From contig CM074759.1 in NCBI GenBank assembly GCA_037355855.1, positions 7,750,001 to 7,814,000 of the forward strand: 64,000 bases of DNA, given 5' to 3'. This document shows, one piece after another, positions 51,545 to 63,209 of this stretch. The stretch comes from Pseudo-nitzschia pungens. Its lineage: Eukaryota; Bacillariophyta; Bacillariophyceae; Bacillariales; Bacillariaceae. The position numbers were made by a program, and so were the translations under genes. Each line of letters begins with the position of its first letter. The stretch's first letter is position 1. The notes beneath the pieces are model-generated. The model was given only the letters and a program-made list of their open reading frames with translations, was not told the origin of the DNA and did not search any database.

Positions 51545-53825
51545 TTGTATGAGGGATCGAAGGTAGCACCTGGAACGGAGAATCAATCGAAGCGTCCAAG
51601 CAGCAGCCAAATTGCTTCTTTTTTTCGACCAAAATCATCCCCGGTCCAAACTACGGCAAAAATTAATATCTCCGGCCCCTCTCCATGGATTCAGTTCGGA
51701 ACGCTTTGTAAAGCTCTATTATATCAAGAAGGAGAAGGCCTCAAATTTGCGGATCAATTGGAGGAGCAGTCCTTTTTGAGAATCGAACTGTAGACTGAGT
51801 ACACTCCCCCCAAGAAACAGCAAGCAAAAACACGTGAAACTACGGCAAAAATTAATATCTCCGTCCCCACTCAATCGATTCCAACCGGACCACTACTTTG
51901 TGACGCTCTATTATATCAAGAAGGACAACCCCTCCAATTTGCGGAGTCAGTGGATGTGTCGTTGACAAGAAACGGACTGTACACTAACCAAGGGAAAAAA
52001 TGGAAGAAAATCCTTCCACTGCTGAACCTCCAGGGGTTACCACAGCGCCTGTTGGATCCTGTAAGAATGGACATGCACTTCCGGTATGTAGGAGAACCAA
52101 AGCGGCGGCAAGGCTCCTGGCTAGTAGTGGCGCTGTATTAGAGTTCAACAAGAAATTGACTACAGCAGACGCTATGAGAGTATATGGATTTTCTGAAGCA
52201 GAGTGCGCCAATCGTGCTGTGAAAAGAAGAGTGAAGAGACTCTGGACCAAGTACATGAAGGAGACAGAGACGCAGACGCCTATTCCAAGAATGTCGATTG
52301 CTCTATCCTTTGAATCACCGGCGATCTCCCCTATGGCATCGTGCAAAGGGAACAGTGCGAGGAGTGCAAATAGTATTTGCACTTGCTCCTACCAATCAAA
52401 CAGAAAAAGAAGGACAAAGATGAGGAGTCTTACCTTGCAGCAGAGAAAATCTAAAAAGAGCAGCCAGGATCAAAGCACATCTCGTTGCAGGAGGCGTGTG
52501 ATATGGTGAACAGAATGAATGGAACTGCTATTAAGATGAACACTTTGAAATGACGCTTGACACAAGAAAACAAAGGTTTGTCAACTGGACGCTGGGGGAG
52601 ACCATCCACTCTGCCACTAGAAGTGGAACAGGCGCTAGTTACAGCGCTGGAGACTTCCTTTCTTCTTTGTTCTGCTGGGATGTAGGTGAAGCCCAATCGG
52701 AAGAAGGCTGTTGATGATTTGCAAGCATGCCTTTCAAGGGGACCTTGCTCTATAAAAATTTTGGTCACCTTTATAGGCGTTTGCAACCCAGGTTTGCTGA
52801 GACCGTTGAAGTGAATAGGAGCAACTCACAGCTGGAGGAGAGGAGAGCAGTGTGGACTACCTATAACAAGAATAATCAGTGGTTTAGCAACTTGAAATCG
52901 CTGTTACTGGAGAAGGGATTTGCTTGTTTACCAACGGAGATCGAATGGTTTGAGGGACATGCGAGGGAGCTTGTATTCTTGCCCCATCAATTGCACCGTA
53001 TCCTCAACGTTGACAAGACTGGATTGACGCTCAACAGTACCTGCACTCACGCAGGTGGTTGTCCAGTGACTGAGTACAGTCCATGCAGCGCGTCCTTGCC
53101 GAAGGGAGCGTCGAAGGCTTTCAAAAGCAACTCACGGTGTACAATGATTGGAGGAAGCACCGCCGCTGGAGATCCTATTCCAGTACACTTTCAACTGAAT
53201 AGCACCGCAACAACGGAAGACAATAAACGAATCTCCCGCAGTTTTACTGATGAACTGGATCGTGCGGGGGACTGGAAAGGAATATGCTGGGGCTTTGGAT
53301 GCATCACTAAACGCCCACACACAGCTAATTGTAACGCCAACGCCGGTATGGACAGCACAGAGTTTCGTAAGTACGTTTTGACGAGTCTTGTTCCATTGTA
53401 CTACCCAGACATACAACCAGCAAATGGTAAATGGGTCTTGTGAATTGTGGATTCAAGATTTGATTGCAGGGAAGAAGTATATCGCTCTAGGCGGCAGACC
53501 GTACAACTGTCACGATCAGCACATTGCAGACAAGACAGCGCGTCACAATAATGACATAGAAGCAATGAAATCCGCAAGGGCTCATGTGGAGGTGTATGCG
53601 AGGAAGGAAACGGAGTGCAAAGCACTAATTCAGTCATGTAGCGGCAACTTCGGAAAGCTCAGAGTAAACGATATCATGAAAAAACTTTACAAGTGGAAGC
53701 TCGGGAAAAAGGCTACAGGTCTGAAGAAAGAGGAGATACTGACTGCAGTAGTAGCAGTAAAGGATGATCCTCCAGTTGGTGCAGTTCCTTGCTGGACTGC
53801 AGAGGAGTCGATGACGCTGTACTGA
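51545..53825 (+). pseudogene. Decayed DDE transposase gene
   Basis: Pieces in several frames. 51545-52140 has two diverged 190-base repeats (TTAKINIS...LLYQEG) with a TAG between them. 52000-52509 contains an HTH-like part (LTTADAMRVYGFSEAECANRAVKRRVKRL). 52727-53443 carries the catalytic start: W-rich helices, ILNVDKTGLTL with the first Asp, and STAAGDPIPVHFQ, the pattern of the DDE superfamily common in diatoms and oomycetes. The region with the second Asp (VDS) follows a TGA at 53441, and the rest of the core is deleted before a C-terminal tail (53480-53825, FGKLRVNDIMKKLYKWKLGKK). No function can remain. Confidence 0.7.
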
Positions 53826-53851
53826 AGGAAGTATGGGTCGGGTGTCTGGTT

Positions 53852-54406
53852 ATCGTCTAGTGGCAGTGGAAAAAAGAACTGCTGCACCCCCGTTTGAGGG
53901 CATGCTTTTTTACTAGTAAAGACTCATTCAATTAAAAAATTCTTACTTTCCAACCTGCTTAGATTGTTAATCTTTTTAGTCAAATTTTACTCGTTTCCCA
54001 AAATTCTGGTTGGATTGTTAATCTCTTTAGTCAAATCTTGTGCTTCGCACTCAAAGAGTTGCGATTTTGTTGATCTCACCTTTCATATGTACCACAATAG
54101 TTCTCAAAAGAAGAAATTATGTACTTTGTTATTGACCAATAGGAGGATCATTGATCACAATAACAATTATTCGAGTCAAATGAGTCTTTACTAGTAAAAA
54201 AGTATGCCCAGGAACTGGGGTAGGTCTAAAATTCATGTGTTCACTTGAGTATACTTTATTGAGTATTTACAACAACAAGAGCACCTCTGAAGTATATAAA
54301 ACCATATACCTATGGAAAGAGGAGAGTGAGAGCTTTCTAATGAGCCATTACTTGTTGCTATTGTTGGATCAATAGGAGTTTAGAAGTTAGGATTTTTCCA
54401 AAAAGC
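53852..54406. mobile_element. Relative of the 38324 MITE, inverted and rearranged
   Basis: TTATCGTCTAGTGGCAGTGG at 53854 matches the 38324 TIR. 54230-54390 is the reverse complement of 38385-38525, and a degraded TIR is seen near 54395-54406. A second MITE (53898-54211) is nested within it. Confidence 0.6.
53898..54211. mobile_element. 314-bp MITE with ~30-bp TIRs
   Basis: GGGCATGCTTTTTTACTAGT and AAAGACTCAT at 53898-53928 are repeated inverted at 54181-54211. Related ends occur at 11780-11827 and 37799. The interior has a duplicated GATTGTTAATCT...TAGTCAAAT segment and no ORF. Confidence 0.8.
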
Positions 54407-54409
54407 GAT

Positions 54410-54924
54410 AGGATATATCCCACAATCTGGGCAAGGCTGCCACTAGATGATAGTACATATTGTACCACACAATGACCATCCCCGGATGGTAGCATAATAT
54501 GGTAGCATTGTATGTTAGCATACCAAGTATCTCGTAACAGTAGCAACCTTAACCCTGTAGCACTATGCTACAGTGCTGTGCTAGTGCCAGTGCTATACCC
54601 AGGTCCTTGTAATTGGTACAAATCCTACATGATGAGGACCCTGGTCTGTTGGTGTTAGCATTCCATAGCACCTTGTAATAAGCCTGTATGCTAAGCCTGT
54701 ATGCTAAGCCTGTATGCTAAGCCTGTATGCTAAGCCTGTATGCTAAGCCTGTATGCTAAGCCTGTATGCCAAGCCTGTATGCTAAGCCTGTATGCTAAGC
54801 ATCTAGCATACAGTTTAGCACCTTGTAGACAATTAGTAGTGGAGGCTGATACCTGTAGCCTTGGTACAGTTCCCTACACAGGAGCCTTAGCACAGTCCAT
54901 AGCATCATCTTGGATATCTTCACA
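54410..54924 (+). repeat. Truncated long LTR with TGCTAAGCCTGTA array
   Basis: Right half of the LTR family of 56371-57363, ending GGATATCTTCACA. Contains ten copies of a 13-base GCCTGTATGCTAA unit (54683-54800). Confidence 0.8.
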
Positions 54925-56015
54925 AAAAGGCAAACAAGAGGATGGCTAGAGGCAGGCCAAATCAAAAGAAATCTGGGTAAACAGGTCAAATTGAAGAACC
55001 TGGATACTGACCAAATTTTAAAAAGCCCAGATATAGAAGTATTATTTGGTGGCGCGCAGAGGATGGATTCCCTCCCCAAGCATGCAAGATAGTAAGGGCC
55101 CTGTATGGTTTGCCAGTTGCAGGTGCTTGATATAGATCCTATCTAACTAAGCACCTAAGGGAGCTGGGATACCAACCATGCAAGGCAGATCCAGATGTTC
55201 ACATGCGCGTTGAGACATGAAAGGATGGGACCAGGTATTGGGCATATCTCATTGATTATATGGATGATATTGTCTGCTGCAGGGAGGATCCTAGAAGGCA
55301 GCTGGAGAGTATAGAACAGCGCTTTACACTCAAGGATGGTACTATAGTAGAAGTCCCAAAGCTATATCTTGGCGCTGACATCAGTGAGTACAAGATTGAG
55401 GGTGATCCAATACCGAAGTGGGCTATGTCCTCTGAGAAGTAGGCGAAGAAAGCAGTGGATGCAGTGGAGCAGGAGCTTGGAACCGAGAAATATGGGTACA
55501 AGTACTATCTTCCAAAGAAAGTAACCACTCCTATGACGGCCAACTACAGACCGGAGATTGATTTGACTCAGGAACTGGATCCACAGATGCAGAACTACTA
55601 CCAGGGCCTCATTGGAGTACTCAGGTGGCTTTGTGAGCTTGGCAGGTTGGATCTAGTGATGCCGGTGTCACTTATGTCAAGGTATTTGGCTCAAGAAGCA
55701 AGGGCCGGTCACTTGAACCACCAGCTGTTTCATATGTTTGCTTATATCAAGAACCACAGCAGGTCAAGGCTTGTGTTTGATGACGCGATCCCCATTGTGG
55801 ATGAATCCAGTTTCACTCAGTGTGATTGGAGTGAGTTCTATCCAGAGGATCATGCCAAGGAATTGATCGTCCCACCAGATGCCCCGGAAGCATTGGGCAA
55901 GGCTGTTGTTATGAGTTGTTTTGTTGATGCTGACCATGCTGGTTGTAAGGCAACAAGACGCTCGCACACTGGTATCATTATCTTCTTGAATAATGCACCC
56001 ATCCTATGCTGGTTC

Positions 56016-56293
56016 TGTGACAGGCTAGCGTAGCAAGCCTGAATCACGACTAAATAATTAACCGAATCCCACATACGAGCCGCCCGACGTTGAATACTGA
56101 CCGGTGTTTGAATTGAATTCAAACTGTACGCCGGACACCCCAGCAATGCATGTGTGCCGATATTCAAATAGTAGCAAGGCACGCTTGCAAATATTCAAAC
56201 GTTCACACGAAAATCAAAAAGCTCTCTTAAGAGTTAAAACTTTTAGTCACAATTTCTCATACCACTCTGAAATTTCTACTCTAGACCGTAACA
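56016..56293 (+). repeat. Solo copia LTR with 5-bp target duplication
   Basis: TGTGACAGGCTAGCG...CTAGACCGTAACA, flanked by GGTTC at 56011-56015 and 56294-56298. Same family as 17607-17929, but opposite strand. Confidence 0.92.
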
Positions 56294-56370
56294 GGTTCAG
56301 CAAGAGACAAACTACAGTGGAGACTTCTACCTTTGGCTCTGAGATTGTGGCTATGCACATTGCTGTTGAG

Positions 56371-57363
56371 TGTAATGATATTTGGTGCCCATCGGCAATA
56401 GGAGAGCATTAACAAAAGAGCAGCACGGAGTGCTGACAAAGAATCGTAAGACTACAAGATATTGTTTAAAGCACTATTGCATACACTCAGTTACTACAAG
56501 ATACTCTCCTAGAGGTGCATCAGGATCATTGAAAGGGGAGGGCATGACAGGTGTCTTATTTTAGGTGAAAAAGAAAGAGTAAAAGAAATAGTGGAGGGTA
56601 TCGTAGCGTGACAGCGCTTCACTGTATCTTATACTTGTTCAGCTCTGTAGGTTCAGTACTGTTGTTTACGAAGTAGCACTTGGAGTGGATTTAGCAACTG
56701 GTTTGACTCGCACGCTTGCGCTAGCTTGCTTGCGCTAGCTTGCTTGCGCTAGCTTGCTTGCGCTAGCTTGCTTGCGCTAGCTTGCTTGCGCTAGCTTGCT
56801 TGCGCTAGCTCGCTTGCGCTAGCTTGCTTGCGCTAGCTCGCTTGCGCTAGCTTGCTTGCGCTAGCTCGCTTGCGCTAGCTTGCTTGCGCTAGCTCGCTTG
56901 CGCTAGCTTGCTTGCTTCTTAATACTGTCTGGGTCAGGTATCAGGGCATAGTACCAATTGTACACCAATAACCTCACCCCGGCGGTAGCATACTAGTATG
57001 GTAGCATAGTATGTTAGCACTATCATACCAACTATCTCATAACAGTAGCAACCTTAACCTTGTATCTACAGTGTGCTAGTGCCGGTGCTATACCCGGGGC
57101 CCCTGTGACTGGTACGAATCCTACATGAGGACCCTGGTATCATCTTGTAGTTAGCACCCCATAGCACCCTGTAATAAGCCTGTTGCTAAGCCTGTATGCT
57201 AGTAAGCCTGTTGCTACTAGTAAGCCTGTTGCTAAGCGTTTAGCACACAGCTCTAGCTCCTTGTAGATAGTTACTGGATGCTAGCGCATGTAGCCCCAGT
57301 ACACCACTTTCCTACACAGTAGCCTTAGCACAGTCCATAGCATCCATCTTGGATATCTTAACA
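56371..57363 (+). repeat. Solo long LTR (993 bp) with 4-bp target duplication
   Basis: TGTAATGATATTTGG...GATATCTTAACA, flanked by TGAG at 56367-56370 and 57364-57367. Removing it restores the RNase H reading frame. Contains a 14-base array (next feature) and GCCTGTTGCTAAG-type repeats. Confidence 0.85.
56707..56912. repeat. 14-bp array CGCTAGCTTGCTTG
   Basis: About fourteen units, some with CTCGCTTG, each containing the palindrome GCTAGC. The equivalent part of the LTR at 31582 has only a short degenerate version (31940-32000). Confidence 0.9.
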
Positions 57364-57661
57364 TGAGCTGATTGAAGGCCTCAGGTACAAGCTCTGGATG
57401 CTGGGTGTGCCCATGATTGCGGGATCCACAAATGTATTTTGTGATAATGATTCAGTTGTCAAGAATGTTACCAGGCCAGAGAGTCCATGCAATAAGAAGC
57501 ACAACTGTGTTGCCTACCACAAGGCTCGGGAAGCTATCACTGCTGGAACAATCCGTGCTGCAAAGGAACCAGGCGAGAGCAAGAATATTGCAGATCTATT
57601 CACCAAGTTGCTCAATGGTCCCAGCATGTTGAAAAGCCACTGTGAGCCCTGCATGTGGTAA

Positions 57662-58131
57662 ATTGCTGCCTAGCTGCCTTATTCGGGGTATGTTGATCCC
57701 TGGCAAGCAGTTTGGAAGCAGGCGATGTCTTATATGTACGATGTATATGTTGGGAGTCTCCGAGTACACCGGTTCCAGGGACTATAAATTTGAATCTCCT
57801 ACAATAGGCTGATTGCTTTCCTTGTAGTAGTATGTGTTAAGGAATGGAACCAAGGGCAAAATGTCCTCCGGTTCACCCCCCTTTTTCCCCTACAAATCAG
57901 TTGGACCTCTGATAGGAACTGCAATATTTGATGCAGTTTGATCTCTGACAAGTTATACGGAAGCATCCCTGAATTTTGTATGATCCATCAAAGTGTCCTG
58001 GTACAGCAAACAAGAGCACTGGTGTCCCCCTGGGAGTAGGCTATCAGTTTCCAGGGACTGGCCAAGTGGCTCAATACAAGCAAGGCTGTGAACCAAGTAC
58101 TACAGGACAACTAGCATGAATCAGGGGGACT
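57662..58131. other. 3' flank of the copia pol
   Basis: No ORF. A polypurine-like stretch (AAGGAATGGAACCAAGGGCAAAA, split at 57839-57862) precedes a region that may be remnant of the element's own 3' LTR, but no matching 5' copy is in the window. Confidence 0.35.
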
Positions 58132-58400
58132 ATGTTGATATCCAAGGTGCTATGGGTTGTGCTAAGTAGGGAAGTGTACTGGGGCTACATTCAGTAGCAT
58201 CCAGTAGCCATCTACCAGGTGCAAAGCTGAGTGCTAGAGCTGTGTGCTGGACGCTTAGCAACAGTCTTAGCAACAGGTTTAGCAGCAGGCTTATCCTATA
58301 TGGTATGGGGTTCTAACTCCAGGATACCTGGGTCCTTGCGTACGATTTGTACCAGTTGTACGGGCCCCGGGTATAGCACCCGCACAAGCAGCACTAGAAT
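58132..58400 (-). repeat. Inverted fragment of the long LTR
   Basis: Starts TGTTGATATCCAAGG, the reverse complement of the right end of 56371-57363, and continues with the matching AGCAACAG...TTAGCA and GGGTATAGCAC parts. Truncated at about 58400. Confidence 0.65.
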
Positions 58401-59205
58401 ATGCCATTTGCTGATTCATAAACTGATCTATTGATAAAGCTATATCATACTATCCAAAACAGTAAAACTATCTATATTCATAACAAAGAACTATCAACAA
58501 TCTAGTAAGCGTTGAAATCCAACCAGCTCTACGCATTAAAAATAGAAGTAAATCTTTATTTTTACCAAACCCTGGTTTCTTGTTAAAGTTCCGTTGTAAA
58601 TTTTTACAAGAGTTAACAACGATAATCACTTACAACTCCACTAATTGTAATTCGTAAGGCTACTGATAGCACGTCTAGACTAGTACATACGAAAGAGGTA
58701 TGAGTAACGTTAGTCTCCGATACTTATTTTTTCATTACAAGTACTTCAATACAGTAAATTATTTCTGATTTTTCAGTCAAAATGGTTGGATTGGACGATC
58801 CAACACTTGTGTGGATGAGAAAAAGAACTAGTACGTCGTAACCTTAAGGTTACTTCGTAATAATATTGAGATAGTGTCCATCCTTATAACGCACTTAGCA
58901 TACGGTACTAGTATTTGCAGGATAGTATTGTTCCTGCAATGCCGTTTTTTTTGGATGTTCCACTCGCAGCAGCAGAGACGTGGTTTTGTCTGTTTGCTTT
59001 TGTAAAAGTCAGTCCGGCCGAGTGCATGTGTCGTCCAATGATGGTCGGCGTCTATCCCAAAACATTCATTTTTGCGCGGAACAGCACGGAGTCCGTGACA
59101 ATCTCCGCCCTGTGTGGTTTTGCGTTGGTTCCACACACGGGCTTAGCTACTGGTTGGTTGCATTGCTTTGCATTGCGTTGCGGCAGAGTCGGTCATCGCT
59201 CCCCG
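58401..59205. other. Gene-poor spacer
   Basis: AT-rich and without recognisable genes. ORFs at 58828-59136 and 58915-59796 are chance or antisense to the gene at 59206-60042. Confidence 0.5.
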
Positions 59206-60042
59206 CTAAAAGTCTCCCAGATCTCCCAGCCCACCACCGGGCGTATCCTTGTTGAGCTCTCCGTTTCGCTGCTTGAGCATGGTCTCCCCGATGATCTTTC
59301 TCATGTTGTCGTCTCCCGAATCGTACATGTCCTTCATCATGTCCATGAGTCCGGCGGTGGGATCGCCGGATTTTTTCTTCGTCTTGTCCTTCTTTTTGGG
59401 GTCCGTCAGCTTGCTCCAGTAGTCAAAGCCACCGTACTCTCCCTTGATCTTGTGGAGCTTGACGACGATCTTGTCGGCCTTGACGATGTGCTTGGATTTC
59501 TCGGGAACAATGTCGTGCTCGAGGCCGTCCCGCTTGAGGCGGTAGTCTTTCCCGCCGAGGTCGGTCACGGTCACGTCGAAGGAGTCCCTGCCAAAGACAC
59601 ACCGGATTTGTTCCTTCTTGTCGGCGACCGATCCGACCCCGGGCAGGGGAACGTACAGCGTGACGAACTTGTCGCTGGTGGTTCCCGCGTCAAAGGCGAA
59701 CCGATCGATGCTCCGATACGTGGCGGACGCGGATGCCACCGGGGGGGGCGGCTTGGTCACCGGGAGGGGTGTGGGAACCGGGGCGGGTTTCTTTGACTCT
59801 GGAGCCGGAGTTGGTGAGGCGGTCGGTGGTGGTGGTGGCGATGATGGCGATGGGGAGGAGGTGGATTCGAGGGTCTTGAGAGCGGACGCCTCCTTGCGGA
59901 TCTTCTTGATGAGCGCTTCGACCTGCATCCGGGCGGTGGGCCTTGTCAGCTGGGGCAGGACGTTCTCGATGTCGTCCGCGTCCAGGAATCGTTCCTGCGA
60001 TGGGGAGGCCGTTTCGTCGGCGATTTCTTCGATGGCAACCAT
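59206..60042 (-). CDS. CacyBP/SIP-like CS-SGS domain protein
   Basis: 278 residues from ATG 60042 (MVAIEEIAD); an in-frame upstream ATG at 60150 is less likely. A helical N-terminus (IENVLPQLTRPTARMQVEALIKKIRKE) resembles the dimerisation region of calcyclin-binding protein. A Pro/Ser linker follows, then a CS domain (about 130-225: IDRFAFDAGTTSDKFVTLYVPLPGV...KIVVKLHKIKGEYGGFDYWSKL), and an SGS-type tail with PTAGLMDMMKDMYDSGDDNMRKIIGETM. Proteins of this type bind ubiquitin-ligase parts and Hsp90-system partners in the cytosol and nucleus. Not plastid targeted. Confidence 0.88.
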   Translation of the reverse strand: MVAIEEIADETASPSQERFLDADDIENVLPQLTRPTARMQVEALIKKIRKEASALKTLESTSSPSPSSPPPPPTASPTPAPESKKPAPVPTPLPVTKPPPPVASASATYRSIDRFAFDAGTTSDKFVTLYVPLPGVGSVADKKEQIRCVFGRDSFDVTVTDLGGKDYRLKRDGLEHDIVPEKSKHIVKADKIVVKLHKIKGEYGGFDYWSKLTDPKKKDKTKKKSGDPTAGLMDMMKDMYDSGDDNMRKIIGETMLKQRNGELNKDTPGGGLGDLGDF

Positions 60043-60159
60043 TGTCGGATCGTGTTTGTTTTTGTTTTTTCTTATTCGTGATGAAAAATGGGGAGAGTGT
60101 TGTGTTCTGTCTTCGGCAACTGAGTGAGTCGAATTTGTCTCGCACGTCACTCGATCGAG

Positions 60160-61490
60160 AGTAATCTTACTGTTTGGTACCGGTATGAACTAGTATGTAC
60201 ACGTAATCTTAAAAGTTGCGTGTAAGATTACGAGACAAGTGCAGCTAAAGTTACTCGCTCACCAATCTGATTGAGAAACAAGATACGAGTAACTTACGAG
60301 TAATCTTACGAGTAAGTTACGAGTACGAAGTAAATCTTACTGCTGGCAACTAAACGACGAGACAGAGAGATGCTTGAGACTTTGTGGTTCCGGATCAAAG
60401 GCACTACACGTACAGTAAGATTACGGTAAGTTACCGGTAAACCTTAGCAATCAAAACAAAGATTTTTTTTCTTCGAGTTTCCATCGGCTCGACCTGCCAG
60501 GCACCGTAAAAAATGGAGGGCTGATTAACGTTTCTTAACGCTTGCAAGGCCGAACGCGTACGGCTGACACCTGAAAAACTAAAAAAGTTACTAATTTTCG
60601 GGTTGCCTTGATTTTCTACGAAGGAAGTAAACTTTACCAGGCCCGATGGCAACTTACGGTCCTGTTCCTCATAATCTTACTAGTAGTACTAGCAAGAAGT
60701 AGTAACTTTATGATGAGGTCACCTAAGGATTATGTACCGGTAGATGAAGTTCAGAGTGATAACATACGATCATGTCTTCAGATGATGGTAAATGGTAATC
60801 AAAGATAGTAAAATACTACACTATTACTGCTGTAGACAAGTTCAATCCTAAGCTAAAAATTGGATGGTTTGACTGGTACCAGTAATCTGTATTATCCATT
60901 CAATGCTGACAGGTTGTTTTTTCGAAAGAATGATAACCTTACGAGTAATTGCCGGTATTTTAAAATTGAGTTACTAGATCCAGTTCACAACGGTACCGTA
61001 AAGAGTGTTTTTTCTTCGAGTTTCCATCGGTTTTGGTTTGGCCGACAGCCCACTTGAGTCCTGAGTGTGATTGAACTCTCGAATACAGTAATGACCCGTA
61101 AAAACGTAAAAACACAATAATTAGGGGAAATTCGCATTTATTATGTCTGTTTGATCGTCAATCTGTGACCCACGGACATTGGGACACGAATCATGGAGGG
61201 CAAGACTCACTCACCCTCAAAACACAAACATTGAATAAACCTTACTAATTAAATAAACACTAGACACGAAGGTTAGACACTAGACACACCGGACGCCAAA
61301 CGCCTTCGGGTTTCAACAGACACAGGCAATCATCGTCGACAAGAACGAACTAGAAGTCACACACCAAATACTACCAAATCACAGAAAGTAGCGTCGCAGG
61401 TACTTGTTCTCCATGATACTGTACTAAAAAGAACCGAAAAGAGGCACATTTGAAGACAACCGAAACAACAACAACAACAACCACAATAGC
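60160..61490. other. TTAC/GTAA-rich spacer
   Basis: 60165-60440 has dense CGTAATCTTA and GAGTAAGTTACGAG words. GTGTTTTTTCTTCGAGTTTCC-type text occurs twice (60465-60485 and 61008-61028, each followed by ATCGG). No gene is supported. Confidence 0.5.
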
Positions 61491-61494
61491 AACG

Positions 61495-62325
61495 ATGACG
61501 ATTGCGCACTCAACGAAACTCCTGTTGTTTCTTCTGGTGATTGCCGGTCTGCTCTGCGCAGAAGCCGGATCCAGCACCATGACGGTACGTGCGTAGTGCA
61601 GGTTGCCTCGAGCGCATTCTTTTGGCTGAAGTTTGGATTCGAGCGCAAGGAAAGCATCGCCCGTTGCCCCTGTTTTGATTCCTGCCGCCGCAGCACCACT
61701 ACCACCACCATCCCTGCTAACAATATCGATGCCCTGTCTGTTCTTTTTGCTTTGTGAATGGTGGCGCATGCGGCACGACACGACACGCAACAAATTGGTT
61801 TTGTTCTGTTCTGCTTTGTTCCTCTTTGCGATGGATTCTTTTCATTTCATTTCGTTTTGCAGAGACAAAAACTTCTCGAAGATCGAAAGAAAAAAGTCGT
61901 GCACCTGGAGCATGCCATGAAACAGATCCAGAAACAGCTCGACGACTACCACAAGGGACACAAGCGATTGGACCAGAACCGGGTCAAGTCCCTGAAAAAC
62001 AGGCTGGCCTCCTACAAGGGACAGATCTATGATTACTCCAAGGAATTGTCCGACAAGGTACGCAAAAATTTCGGCTGGACTGTTCTTGTTGTTTTTTTGC
62101 CGTTGCCTGTTGCCTGTTGATGTTAATGTTGATGTTGTCGACATTGTTCTATTCTTATGTTTGTGCGTGTGCGGTTGTTCGACCTATGAGCTATGTGCCG
62201 TAGAGTGTGGATTGTAACTGGTCGTGTTTCCTTTGTTCCGTTTCTCACGGTCGTTTGGGACCTGTTCGTTTGTGACGTTTTCATAGGAAATCGAGGATTT
62301 GCTGGGTTATCACTCGGAGCTCTAG
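61495..62325 (+). CDS. Three-exon small secreted coiled-coil protein
   Basis: Join 61495..61584, 61863..62057, 62287..62325 gives 107 residues. Introns begin GTACGT and GTACGC and end TTGCAG and TCATAG, both in phase 0. Exon 1 is a signal peptide (KLLLFLLVIAGLLCAEAGS). Exon 2 is a charged amphipathic helix (KLLEDRKKKVVHLEHAMKQI, later YHKGHKRLDQNRVKSLKNRL) likely to form a coiled coil. Exon 3 adds EIEDLLGYHSEL and the stop TAG. Exons 1 and 3 are too short to show as ORFs. The function is unknown; an ER or secreted adaptor is possible. Confidence 0.68.
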
Positions 62326-63209
62326 TAGATCGACGGGATCCAAGAGAGACGACAATCTCAATAATGAGTCGGTTCTTTTTTATTGCTTGAGAGGATGCTC
62401 GAATGGCGAATGCGAAAACATTGGAACCGTGGAACGTACTGTAATTACTCGTACATAGTATGGGCAAACTTCCTGGGAGGCAAGGAGTGGATTGGAGTGG
62501 AGTGGAGTGGAGTGAAATGGAATGGATTCGTCACCGGTTGTTAGTGACATGCTTCTTTCGGCTCAAAATACAAACCGTTGGCAAGCAGAGCATTATTGCG
62601 AAATGGGGCGCGACCGTGGGACGAGGATACGGCCGGCTGGAAAAACAGACACAACATTATTATGGAAACACCAGTCCAAAGTATATATATATAAATACAT
62701 GCAGAATGTTGATATTGTAAACTAGACACAGCATCCTCGTGTGGATTGAAACAAAATCTAACGTTGTATCGCACACAATCCATCATTGTCAACGTTGCAA
62801 TATGGGTCAGATCGGGAATGGACTTCTTCCCAAGGTTATGTGCGTCTCGGTTTGACCTCATCGCGAACTGCGTACGAGAAAAGATCATCGTGAAAAACAA
62901 ATGTAAAAAAATGATAATACTAGTTTAAAAGCATATGCATCGCAGTATAAATTGCTGTTCCTATGTAATGCAATGAAACATTTTTGCCGTCGGTATAGCT
63001 TGCTGTTCCTATATAATGCAATGAAACATTTTTGCCATCGGTATAGCTTTCAGGCCACAGCCGTTGTATATATGTATCCGCTCTATGGTATCGGGATGTA
63101 CCACATACGAGGACTTGTACTGGGTACTTCTGATACAGGATGCGGATGTCTCGCACGGAATGAGACTCAGACATCCGTTTCACCATTATCGATGTTTTCA
63201 ATCTTGCCA
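62326..63209. other. Spacer with small repeats
   Basis: (GGAGT)n at 62488-62516. A 54-base direct duplication (TGCTGTTCCTATRTAATGCA) at 62951-63050. No gene. Confidence 0.5.

Larger units (their letters stand above)
55060..57661 (+). pseudogene. Copia pol fragment (RT and RNase H), multiply interrupted
   Basis: Starts in the RT (IVRALYGLPVAGA in a shifted frame, then RELGYQPCKADPDV), reads through YMDDI (55257, the YVDD-type RT active site), continues with LYLGADI and a TAG at 55441, then LIGVLRWL...GRLDL and the RNase H FVDADHAGCKATRRSHTG. An LTR (56016-56293) splits ILCWF from SKRQTTVETSTFGSEI; another (56371-57363) splits AMHIAVE from LIEGLRYKLWML. The end (CDNDSVVKN...HNCVAYHKAREAI...IADLFTKLL) is intact to the TAA at 57659. 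No gag, protease or integrase is present. Confidence 0.88.

Noticed and set aside
53852..53875. tRNA-like start (TCGTCTAGTGGC)
   Set aside because: It is the TIR of the MITE family; no B-box or acceptor pairing follows.
58915..59796. 293-codon plus-strand ORF
   Set aside because: Antisense to the CS-domain gene at 59206-60042; no motif.
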